A DNA stretch of 50,512 nucleotides, taken from positions 1 through 50,512 of the IMG/VR virus record IMGVR_UViG_3300021960_000109; one strand, written 5' to 3'. Below the pieces are notes generated by a model. It made no database searches, had not been told where the DNA came from, and worked only from the letters and a program-made list of their open reading frames with translations. This document shows, piece by piece, positions 41,139-48,712 of the stretch. The number at the start of each line of letters is the position of its first letter. The first letter of the stretch is position 1. The position numbers and the translations under genes were made by a program. Origin of the DNA: a virus.

Positions 41139-42998
41139 ATGGCATCTCCCGTAATTCAACTTAAGAGAGGTCTTCTTGCAAATCTTCCTGGATTACAGGT
41201 AGGTGAACCTGGGTTTACAACAGATAGTTATGATTTTTACATTGGTTTAACCTCAGAAACCTCTACAAATAAATTTTTTGGTTCTCACCGTTATTGGACG
41301 AAAGAAACAACCTCTACTGGTAGCGGACTAAACCTTGTAGAAGGCACAAGTAACGGCACTGAATATATTACATTAAAGGCACCTAATAGTCTTTCTGGAA
41401 TTACAACCTTTACACTTCCTGGTGCTGACGGAAGTAATGGGCAAGTTCTTGTTACGAATGGATCAGGTACTCTTTCTTTTTCTGACGTTTCAACAAACTT
41501 AAGTATTGCTGGTGGGACTGGAACAGATACAGTTTCTCTTCTCACAGATACTCTCACATTTGCTGGTACTGCAAACGAAATCGATACTGCGGTAACAAAC
41601 AACCAAGTTCAAATTGGTTTACCTGATGATGTAATAGTAGGAAATGCATTAACTGTAACTGGTGCATTAACTGCAAATGGCAATGTAACTCTAGGAAATG
41701 CTGGAGGAGACTTAGTTACCGTTGTAGGTCTTACTACATTTACCACTAGTAATGTTTATATCAGTAATCAACTTTATGTTGGTGGTATTGAGGTAACTGG
41801 TGGTGCTACAATCGGACAAGATATAGTAACTAGAAACTTCACGGCAACTGGTGTTTCTACCTTTGTCGGTGCCGTAACATTTGAAGGTGGCACAATTACT
41901 CTTGGTGATGCTCCAACAGATAACGTTGTATTTGCTGCAGATGTTAATTCCAACATCATTCCAAATACTGACAATACTTATGACTTTGGTAATGGTTCCC
42001 AGAGATGGAGAAATGCAAATTTCTCCGGTATAGTAACTGCAACAACTTTTGTTGGTGCTTTAACAGGCACAGCAACATCAACAACAAATATTCCAAACCT
42101 GACAGGTGCTATTACCTCAAATAACACCACAACATCATTAGGTTCATTTAGTTCTTCTGACTTAGCAACAGCACTTACTGATGAAACTGGTTCTGGAGCA
42201 GCAGTATTTGCGAATACTCCTACACTTGTAACTCCTGTTCTTGGAACTCCAACATCAGGTACACTCACCAACTGTACTGGTCTTCCAGTATCAACGGGTA
42301 TCAGTGGTCTTGGCGCTAACGTTGCAACATTCCTCGCAACTCCTTCATCGGCAAACTTAGCATCAGCAGTTACTGATGAAACTGGTTCTGGTGCCCTTGT
42401 ATTTGCAAACAGCCCAACTCTGGTAACTCCTGTTCTCGGTGCTGCAAGTGCAACGAGTATTGAAGTATCTGGTTCAGTAAATGTTGGAACTGCTTTAAGT
42501 GCTCCAACTGTTAAAGTTGCAACTCTTCAGCATTCTAATGGTACTCAAGCAGCAACGATTGATACTTCGGGCAACTTAACTGCAGCACAAAACCTGACGG
42601 TTAGTGGAAACCTTTATGTAAATGGTTCTACAACACAGGTTAATACATCCTCAATGACTGTAGAGGATAGAACTATTGAACTGGGACAAGTTGACGGTTC
42701 TGCCCCTTCTTCTGCAACAACTTGGGACTTAGGTGTTCTGTTTAATTACAATGCATCAGGTGCGAAGAAGTCTGCTGTTATTTGGGAACATGCAGATGGA
42801 AGATTTAAGTTCGGTTCACAAGTTTCTGATGGTGGTGGTACTGATAATGATAGTCCACAAATCACTGTTTCAAACTATGCAGCAATTGAAATTGCGGCAT
42901 TGTGGATAAATGATTGTGCAGGACAATCGCAAGTTATTAATTGTTCTGCTGGAGTGAGAAAATTAGAAAATATAACCATCGATGGTGGTACATTCTAA
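41139..42998 (+). CDS. Tail-fibre-like protein with internal repeats, 619 aa
   Basis: N-terminus VIQLKRGLLANLPGLQVGEP then FTTDSYDFYIGL is an Mtd-N-like attachment domain. The middle contains two copies of a widespread phage fibre repeat (DETGSGAAVFANTPTLVTPV and DETGSGALVFANSPTLVTPV, about residues 347-435), then coiled or beta-helical sequence with a VEDRTIELGQVDGS segment. The C-terminus ends NITIDGGTF, the same end as the two small upstream proteins. It probably forms a trimeric fibre or appendage for host recognition. A terminator follows 21 bases later. Confidence 0.8.
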   Translation: MASPVIQLKRGLLANLPGLQVGEPGFTTDSYDFYIGLTSETSTNKFFGSHRYWTKETTSTGSGLNLVEGTSNGTEYITLKAPNSLSGITTFTLPGADGSNGQVLVTNGSGTLSFSDVSTNLSIAGGTGTDTVSLLTDTLTFAGTANEIDTAVTNNQVQIGLPDDVIVGNALTVTGALTANGNVTLGNAGGDLVTVVGLTTFTTSNVYISNQLYVGGIEVTGGATIGQDIVTRNFTATGVSTFVGAVTFEGGTITLGDAPTDNVVFAADVNSNIIPNTDNTYDFGNGSQRWRNANFSGIVTATTFVGALTGTATSTTNIPNLTGAITSNNTTTSLGSFSSSDLATALTDETGSGAAVFANTPTLVTPVLGTPTSGTLTNCTGLPVSTGISGLGANVATFLATPSSANLASAVTDETGSGALVFANSPTLVTPVLGAASATSIEVSGSVNVGTALSAPTVKVATLQHSNGTQAATIDTSGNLTAAQNLTVSGNLYVNGSTTQVNTSSMTVEDRTIELGQVDGSAPSSATTWDLGVLFNYNASGAKKSAVIWEHADGRFKFGSQVSDGGGTDNDSPQITVSNYAAIEIAALWINDCAGQSQVINCSAGVRKLENITIDGGTF

Positions 42999-43019
42999 AC
43001 TATCCAATATAATCTAAAT

Positions 43020-43044
43020 AGGGGGGAATTATCCCCCTCTTTTT
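43020..43044 (+). terminator. Rho-independent terminator
   Basis: AGGGGG (43020-43025) pairs with CCCCCT (43033-43038) around GAATTAT, followed by CTTTTT to 43044. The next ATG begins immediately after the T run. Confidence 0.85.
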
Positions 43045-43224
43045 ATGACCGAAGAAGATTTGAAATCTGTCCTCACAAAATATCAGCAGAAAACTTTTGA
43101 ACTATTCAATAAAAATATTGTACTAGAAACTCAAGTGGAGACATTATCTTCTACTATTGATTCTTTGACATTGGAAATAGAAAAATTAAAAAAACCAAAT
43201 AAAACAAAAAGCGAGTTCCAATAA
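43045..43224 (+). CDS. Small coiled-coil protein, 59 aa
   Basis: ATG 43045 opens a 59-codon frame whose product MTEEDLKSVLTKYQQKTFEL continues with heptad-spaced hydrophobics (VETLSSTIDSLTLEIEKLKK) and a basic end. It strongly resembles a parallel coiled coil, like the small helical genes found between structural genes in cyanophages. It begins straight after a terminator, so it must depend on read-through or partial termination; no other promoter is visible. Confidence 0.65.
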   Translation: MTEEDLKSVLTKYQQKTFELFNKNIVLETQVETLSSTIDSLTLEIEKLKKPNKTKSEFQ

Positions 43225-43227
43225 ATT

Positions 43228-43235
43228 CATAAATA
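43228..43235 (+). promoter_or_regulatory. Candidate late promoter
   Basis: CATAAATA matches the late box but lies 56 bases before ATG 43292, further than usual; a weaker TAAATA at 43268-43273 is nearer. Confidence 0.4.
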
Positions 43236-43241
43236 ATAAAA

Positions 43242-43261
43242 AGTCAAATATATATTTGACT
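43242..43261. repeat. Perfect 20-bp palindrome
   Basis: AGTCAAATAT is followed directly by its reverse complement ATATTTGACT. It sits between the candidate late box and the next gene, so it could be a regulator-binding site or RNA hairpin. Confidence 0.65.
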
Positions 43262-43291
43262 CTATGGTAAATACCAAAATGAGAGAGTTGA

Positions 43292-44872
43292 ATGGCAGAT
43301 CCAAATATTAGGATAAAAAGATCGGCAGTCCCCGGTAAGAGACCGTCTCTTGCTGATTTGCAACTAGGAGAACTCGGTCTTAATACCTTTGACGCAGAAT
43401 TATATACTCGTAGAGAAAGAACAGGAATCGGTTCCGATATCGTAAGATTAGGGGCTGGAACAACAGTAACAAATATAATATATGTCACAACAGACGGAAG
43501 CGATACAAACACAGGAACAAAACTTGGAGATGCAAAAGCAACAATCGCAGGAGCAGTTGCAATCTCAACAACAGGAACTGTTATTAAAGTTTCTTCTGGA
43601 ACTTATGTAGAAAATAATCCAATAAAATTACCACCTCAAGTTAGTATTGTTGGGGAAAGTTTGAGAGAGGTTACAGTAACTCCACAAAATCAAAATTCTG
43701 ATTTATTTCATGTAGCACCTGGAAATTATATTGAAGGATTATCATTTGTTGGGATAATGAGTGTTGGAAAAGGAGTTTTTGCTTTTGATCCAGATACGAT
43801 TAGAAACATTAACCAATCCCCATATATCAGAAATTGTACCAATTTTATAGAAAATAGTTCCGGATTAAAAATTGATGGCAATCATGCTCTTGGAGACACT
43901 AAGAGTATGGTTATGGATTCATACACTCAATTCAATAAAAATGGAATTGGCGTATCAATAACAAATGAAGGATATGCTCAATTAGTTTCATTATTTACTA
44001 TTTGTACCGACATAGCAGTCTTCTGTGGATCTGGAGGAGCATGTGATTTAACAAATTCAAACTCTTCATTTGGTAATTATGGGTTGATTGCAGATGGAGT
44101 AAGTGAGGTAAAAACAACTGGTATTATTACTTCGGTAGCAGAAGCAGGGGAAACAAGTTTTGTAATTTCTGGAGTTGGAACACAAAGACCGTATGATGGG
44201 CAGGTAGTTTATTTCGATCAACTCTATTATGAATTGGATACAGTAACTGTTGGCGCTGCAGGAACTGGTTATACAAACCAACCAATTGTTACCATAAGCG
44301 ATCCTTCAACATCTTGGGGTATACCTGCACAAGTTGTTGCGACTGTTGAAAATGGTTCTATTTCAGAACTAACGATAGTGTCAAATGGAAGGGGATATAC
44401 AACTACACCAACAATAACAATTTCATCCCCAGATGTTGGTATTAATACTGCAACAGCAGTATTAACAGTAAAACCGAAGTATTATTCGATAGAAAGCGCA
44501 ACTTTCCCACAATCTGGAATCTGCACTATTACTATTAATGAGCAACTACCTTATTCAGTGGGAGTGGGCACAACAGTCCCAATATTTAAACAAAGTAGAA
44601 TTCTTGCATCTGGACATTCTTTTGAATATATCGGTTCTGGAGTGACTGTTGCAACAGCACTACCACAAACTGGTGGAGTTCCAATTCAAGAGAATGAAAC
44701 TGTTGCTAAAAACGGTGGATTAGTAGTTTATACCAGCACAGATCAAGCTGGCAACTTTAGGATTGGTGATGGTGTTGTTATCAATCAACAAGCAGGAACT
44801 ATTTCTGGAAACTTTTATTCCAAAAGTTTATTCGCAAACGTTACGCCAATCATTCTAGCATTAGGAGGTTAA
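43292..44872 (+). CDS. Fibre or appendage protein with beta-helix-like core, 526 aa
   Basis: N-terminus NIRIKRSAVPGKRPSLADLQ then LGELGLNTFDAELYTR is an attachment domain like that of the 619-aa fibre. It is followed by YVTTDGSDTNTGTKLGDAKA and KVSSGTYVENNPIKLPPQVS, a DUF1565/pectate-lyase-like right-handed beta-helix (about 70-260). Two GYT units lie at about 318-395 (GTGYTNQPIVTIS, GRGYTTTPTITIS). Beta-helix fibres of phages often bind or cleave surface polysaccharide; no catalytic residues could be assigned. A strong GGAGG at its end serves the next gene. Confidence 0.8.
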   Translation: MADPNIRIKRSAVPGKRPSLADLQLGELGLNTFDAELYTRRERTGIGSDIVRLGAGTTVTNIIYVTTDGSDTNTGTKLGDAKATIAGAVAISTTGTVIKVSSGTYVENNPIKLPPQVSIVGESLREVTVTPQNQNSDLFHVAPGNYIEGLSFVGIMSVGKGVFAFDPDTIRNINQSPYIRNCTNFIENSSGLKIDGNHALGDTKSMVMDSYTQFNKNGIGVSITNEGYAQLVSLFTICTDIAVFCGSGGACDLTNSNSSFGNYGLIADGVSEVKTTGIITSVAEAGETSFVISGVGTQRPYDGQVVYFDQLYYELDTVTVGAAGTGYTNQPIVTISDPSTSWGIPAQVVATVENGSISELTIVSNGRGYTTTPTITISSPDVGINTATAVLTVKPKYYSIESATFPQSGICTITINEQLPYSVGVGTTVPIFKQSRILASGHSFEYIGSGVTVATALPQTGGVPIQENETVAKNGGLVVYTSTDQAGNFRIGDGVVINQQAGTISGNFYSKSLFANVTPIILALGG

Positions 44873-44876
44873 TATA

Positions 44877-45218
44877 ATGGCACTAGCACTTAATGTATAT
44901 AAAACAATAACATCAATAGCATCAACAAGTTCCGTTGGAATTTATACAGCTCCAGTCGGATATGCTGGTGTTGTTCTTTTAGCTCAAGTAGCAAATGTAG
45001 GATCTGAAACTTATACCGTAACAGTATCTCACAAAAGATCTGTTTCTGGCATCGCAGTAACGACTGAAATTGTAAAAGATTATGCAGTTCCAGCTAATGA
45101 TTCTGTTAGCGTATTGGATGGAAAATTAATTTTGGAATCAAATGATGTTTTGATGTTATCTGCTAATAATGCTTCTAATTTGAAATTTATCGGAAGTATT
45201 TTGGAGACACTAAAGTAA
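44877..45218 (+). CDS. Small virion-associated protein, 113 aa
   Basis: ATG 44877 follows AGGAGG by 8 bases, one of the best ribosome sites in the window, implying high expression. Product MALALNVYKTITSIASTSSV... looks like an all-beta domain (GYAGVVLLAQVANVGSETYT, DSVSVLDGKLILESNDVLML). Similar small proteins occur beside fibre genes in cyanophages. It may be a decoration or collar protein; unproven. Confidence 0.75.
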   Translation: MALALNVYKTITSIASTSSVGIYTAPVGYAGVVLLAQVANVGSETYTVTVSHKRSVSGIAVTTEIVKDYAVPANDSVSVLDGKLILESNDVLMLSANNASNLKFIGSILETLK

Positions 45219-45219
45219 T

Positions 45220-45756
45220 ATGACAAAACTTTTAAGTGGTAGATTAAGAAACTTAAATGTAGGAATATCTTCTTATACGGAAGATAGTAGGGTTCTTACT
45301 GCTACTGGTGATGCTTTTATTAGTGGAGATTTACGAGTTGTTGGAATAACCACTTTGGGTGGGTTAACTTTTCCGACGACGGATGGAACTAATTCACAAG
45401 TTTTATCAACAAACGGGAGTGGCGTATTAACTTTCCAATCAGTTTCTAGTTTAACCGGTATTGACTGGAATGCAGACTCTGATTTTGGTTTAATTACAGA
45501 TTCCGCAACTCTTACAAGCGATTTAGGATTAATAACAGATTCTGGTTCACAATCATATGGTCTTGGATTTATTGTTACTCAAGGACTTATATATCCAAAT
45601 CAGTTTGTTTTACCTTCTTTTACTGTTTCCACTTTACCATCAGCAAATCCTGCAGGACAAATGCTGTTTGTCACTGATGAAACCGGTGGTTCCATCCCTG
45701 CTTTCTCCGATGGAACAAACTGGAGAAGACTCTCAGATAGAGAAATAGTATCTTAA
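45220..45756 (+). CDS. Fibre-associated structural protein, 178 aa
   Basis: Begins MTKLLSGRLRNLNVGISSYT, then GDAFISGDLRVVGITTLGGL, a short beta-repeat segment common in phage fibres, and ends with PAGQMLFVTDETGGSIPAFS, DGTNWRRLSDR, a widely shared C-terminal fibre module. An imperfect duplication GLITDSATL / GLITDSGSQ occurs near 90-110. The gene is one base from its neighbour. It is probably part of the fibre assembly. Confidence 0.75.
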   Translation: MTKLLSGRLRNLNVGISSYTEDSRVLTATGDAFISGDLRVVGITTLGGLTFPTTDGTNSQVLSTNGSGVLTFQSVSSLTGIDWNADSDFGLITDSATLTSDLGLITDSGSQSYGLGFIVTQGLIYPNQFVLPSFTVSTLPSANPAGQMLFVTDETGGSIPAFSDGTNWRRLSDREIVS

Positions 45757-45779
45757 TTTTATTTTAAAGGAGAAAGCAA

Positions 45780-46298
45780 ATGGCAACACAAGTCCAACTT
45801 AGAAGAGGTACATCAACTCAACATACTTCATTTACAGGAGCAGTAGGTGAGGTAACAGTAAATACTACAAATAAATCTGTACATGTACATGATGGATCCA
45901 CCCAAGGTGGTTTTGAGTTAGCAAGAGCAGATTTAAGTAATTTTAGTGGAGTTATTACTGCAACAACATTTAGTGGAACTATTGGCGACATAACAGGAAC
46001 TGCAGCGACGACAACGACAACTACAGCGACAGCAATTGTTTCTATTAGTGCTTCAACTTATAGATCTGCTGTTTTTCAAGTTCAATCTGTTGAAGGAACT
46101 AAGTATAATATAACTACAATTAATGTAATTCATGATGGTTCCGAAACATATATGACAGAATATGGAACAATTAATCAACCTGTTGGAGTTGCCACTTTTT
46201 CAACTGATATTAATGGAGGTTCCTTAAGATTATTGGCATATCCTGCTTCAGCAAATAGCACTACATTTAAAGTAATGACAACATCAATAGACGTATGA
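45780..46298 (+). CDS. Structural protein with Mtd-N-like and VIHDGS modules, 172 aa
   Basis: Preceded by AAAGGAG 7 bases before the ATG. Residues 1-50 (VQLRRGTSTQHTSFTGAVGE, VTVNTTNKSVHVHDGSTQGG) are a clear Mtd-N-like attachment domain. From about 75 follows a module AIVSISASTYRSAVFQVQSV, INVIHDGSETYMTEYGTI that also occurs twice in the 4024-residue gp7-like protein. It is a likely adhesin or decoration protein. The stop overlaps the next ATG (ATGA). Confidence 0.8.
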   Translation: MATQVQLRRGTSTQHTSFTGAVGEVTVNTTNKSVHVHDGSTQGGFELARADLSNFSGVITATTFSGTIGDITGTAATTTTTTATAIVSISASTYRSAVFQVQSVEGTKYNITTINVIHDGSETYMTEYGTINQPVGVATFSTDINGGSLRLLAYPASANSTTFKVMTTSIDV

Positions 46299-46450
46299 AA
46301 ACTTTTAAACAGTTTCAAGAAGACTGGACTAATAAATATAAAAAGAGTATTGATTGCTCCAATCCAAAAGGATTTTCTCAACGTGCTCATTGTGCGGGAA
46401 GAAGAAAGAGAGCAAAAGGTGAGCATACTAAATCAAAACCAGTTGAATAA
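46295..46450 (+). CDS. Small capsid-targeted-type protein, 51 aa
   Basis: ATG 46295 overlaps the upstream stop and its own stop overlaps the next ATG (TAATG). Product MKTFKQFQEDWTNKYKKSID then CSNPKGFSQRAHCAGRRKRA is basic. The first seven residues MKTFKQF match the targeting-peptide pattern, but no clear cleavage site (for example [IL]xE before A or S) follows. The NPKGFSQRAHCAGR segment is a small module I recall in cyanophage internal-type proteins. Function unknown. Confidence 0.7.
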   Translation: MKTFKQFQEDWTNKYKKSIDCSNPKGFSQRAHCAGRRKRAKGEHTKSKPVE

Positions 46451-48393
46451 TGCACAAGTTAAAGTCCCATAAAACAGTTGAACAAATTGCAAAGAAGCAT
46501 CGTCTTGATGTTTCTTTTATACAAAAGCAACTTGATATGGGTGAACCTATTGAGCATGAGCATACAAAAGATCATGATTTGGCAAAAGATATTGCTCTTC
46601 AACATTTAGATGAAATTCCAGACTATTATACTCGTTTAAAAAAGATGGAAGCATCTGCCAAAAAAGAACATAAAAAATTTAAAGATGTGAATATTGATGA
46701 GGCAGGTTCTTTACATCATTGGTTTAAGGGTTCAAAGTCTAAAGATGGAAAACCGGGATGGGTTCAAGCAGATGGTTCTCCATGTGCAAATGAACCGGGA
46801 GAAACCAAAACTCCAAAATGTTTTAGTAGTGCAAGACTTGCTGCATTGAAAAGAAAAGGCAAAAAAGGAGAATCTATAATTAAATCTGCTGTTCGTCGTA
46901 AACGTGAAGAAGATCCAGGGCAACAACAAAAATCTGGAGCATCAAAACCAACGAACGTTCCAACCTTTGCTAAAGGAAGAAAAAGCAAAGATTATGTAAA
47001 ACCAGAACCAGGATTAAAAGAGACTATGGAAATCCAGGAAGCACAAAGAGATAAACCAGGTAAAGGCAGTGGAACGAAGGATGCCTGTTACCATAAAGTC
47101 AAAAATAGAGTAAAAGTTTGGCCTAGTGCGTATGCAAGTGGACAATTAGTTCAGTGCCGCAAAGCAGGTGCAGATAATTGGGGAACAAAATCCGAAGCAG
47201 TTGAAGAGCAAAGATATTGCCCATTATGTGATAAGAGAGAAACTAGATCTGAATGTTCTTACGGCGGTAAGGCATGGGATAAGGTTTCTGTAAAAGATCA
47301 TGAATATTCAATGGCGAGATCTGAATTAAAAACCATTCTTGATGCTGCAAAAAGACTTCAAATGAAAGTTGGCAAAGGTGAAGGAGATTTGGAAGCATGG
47401 GTTCAATCCAAAATTACCAAAGCAGCAGACTACATTGATACTGCAGCAGATTATGTTACAAGTGGAGAAATGGAAGAGTCAGTTGGATTTACAATTGACA
47501 CATCAGCACATAAAACAGCAAGAAGAAGAGAGAGAATTAGAACTTTAGCAACTCAAGGAGTTGGTGGAGAACAAGATGTTGCAAAGAAAAAATTAGGTGC
47601 AACTCCAGAACTTCCTAAAGTTAAAGAAGAAACTTTAGTTGATAAAATTAAAAATGAAATTGTTGTTGAAAAATGTTGGACGGGTTATAAGAGAAAGAAA
47701 GGTACTTCGGAATTTGATAAAGGTTCTTGTGTAAAAGAAGACAGTGTAACTATTGAAGATGTTAATGGAAATACTTTTGCAGAAGTTGTTGATTTGATTC
47801 AACCAGAACCAATCAAAGGGTTTAAGTGTCAAATTGAAGAAGCAACTAGATTACAATCTCAATATGGCAATATTGTTGCTGTTACTATTATGTGGAGAGG
47901 AAAATATTATGCTATGAGAATGTTTTTCCCACAAGCAAAACTTCCATCTCGTCAAGATGTAACTTTAGAAATTCAAAAAGTTTATCCCGAAGCAAAAGTA
48001 GTGCATCATTCAGTTTCTGAATTTACTCCGGGACAACCAATTCTTCAAGCAGGTTTTCAAGGAGGAAGTGCTGCCAAGTTGGGTTCAAATAAAAATTATG
48101 TAAAACCAATGGGAGAAGAGGTTGAAGTAAAAGAAGATTGGCAAAAAGTCAATCGTCAAGATAAGACTGATGGATTAAGTCAGAAAGCAGTTAATGCATA
48201 TCGTAGAGAGAATCCAGGTTCAAAATTACAAACTGCTGTAACTGAAAAAAAACCAACAGGTAAAAGAGCAGCACGTCGTAAATCTTTTTGTAGCAGAATG
48301 AAAGGTATGAAAACAAGATTGACTTCTGCAGAAACTGCAAGAGATCCAGATTCAAGAATCAATAAAGCCCTTCGTCGTTGGAACTGTAATTAA
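46450..48393 (+). CDS. Mosaic protein of small phage modules, 647 aa (candidate capsid-interior polyprotein)
   Basis: Several unrelated short modules follow in series. Residues 1-76 resemble DUF5661 (KKHRLDVSFIQKQLDMGEPI, PDYYTRLKKME). 86-175 has GSLHHWFKGSKSKDGKPGW. 208-246 has KDACYHKVKNRVKVWPSAYA. 256-276 holds two CxxC-like Cys pairs. 286-337 is helical (LEAWVQSKITKAADYIDTAA). 408-430 has KCWTGYKRKKGTSEFDKGSC. 470-530 resembles the next protein, and 600-647 ends RAARRKSFCSRMKGMKTRLT, ARDPDSRINKALRRWNC (DUF6321-like, from memory). Sites IDE/A (84), IQE/A (197) and IEE/A (464) fit the T4 prohead protease consensus and fall near module junctions. Function unknown. Confidence 0.8.
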   Translation: MHKLKSHKTVEQIAKKHRLDVSFIQKQLDMGEPIEHEHTKDHDLAKDIALQHLDEIPDYYTRLKKMEASAKKEHKKFKDVNIDEAGSLHHWFKGSKSKDGKPGWVQADGSPCANEPGETKTPKCFSSARLAALKRKGKKGESIIKSAVRRKREEDPGQQQKSGASKPTNVPTFAKGRKSKDYVKPEPGLKETMEIQEAQRDKPGKGSGTKDACYHKVKNRVKVWPSAYASGQLVQCRKAGADNWGTKSEAVEEQRYCPLCDKRETRSECSYGGKAWDKVSVKDHEYSMARSELKTILDAAKRLQMKVGKGEGDLEAWVQSKITKAADYIDTAADYVTSGEMEESVGFTIDTSAHKTARRRERIRTLATQGVGGEQDVAKKKLGATPELPKVKEETLVDKIKNEIVVEKCWTGYKRKKGTSEFDKGSCVKEDSVTIEDVNGNTFAEVVDLIQPEPIKGFKCQIEEATRLQSQYGNIVAVTIMWRGKYYAMRMFFPQAKLPSRQDVTLEIQKVYPEAKVVHHSVSEFTPGQPILQAGFQGGSAAKLGSNKNYVKPMGEEVEVKEDWQKVNRQDKTDGLSQKAVNAYRRENPGSKLQTAVTEKKPTGKRAARRKSFCSRMKGMKTRLTSAETARDPDSRINKALRRWNCN

Positions 48394-48394
48394 G

Positions 48395-48712
48395 ATGAAA
48401 TCATTTCAACAATTCCTCTCAGAAAGTGTAAATATTGCAGGAGATTTCAATGGGAATCTCTATATTGGTGGTTCAGAAACTCAACCAGAACCTGTTGGCG
48501 AATCTTTTTTTGCTGACATTGTTTGGGAAGGAAAGATTTATCGTATGGAAATTGAAGGTAGTATGATGTCAAAAAATGAACTTGCAGAGGAACTTCAGGG
48601 GGAGTATCCTGGTGCAATTGTTCATAACATATATCCAGCACAATCTCAAAGTTCTTTAAAAATCAAGAATTCTCAGAGGTATCAACCAGAAAAACTAACT
48701 TGGGGTGAATAA
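48395..48712 (+). CDS. Predicted internal capsid protein, 105 aa
   Basis: Begins MKSFQQFLSES, matching the T4 capsid-targeting pattern, with a likely prohead-protease cut after LSE (residue 10). Residues 38-81 (FFADIVWEGKIYRMEIEG..., ELQGEYPGAIVHNIYP) resemble residues 475-520 of the mosaic protein upstream, so the two share a domain. It lies 1 base after the mosaic gene and its stop overlaps the following ATG. Packaging and role are inferred. Confidence 0.75.
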   Translation: MKSFQQFLSESVNIAGDFNGNLYIGGSETQPEPVGESFFADIVWEGKIYRMEIEGSMMSKNELAEELQGEYPGAIVHNIYPAQSQSSLKIKNSQRYQPEKLTWGE

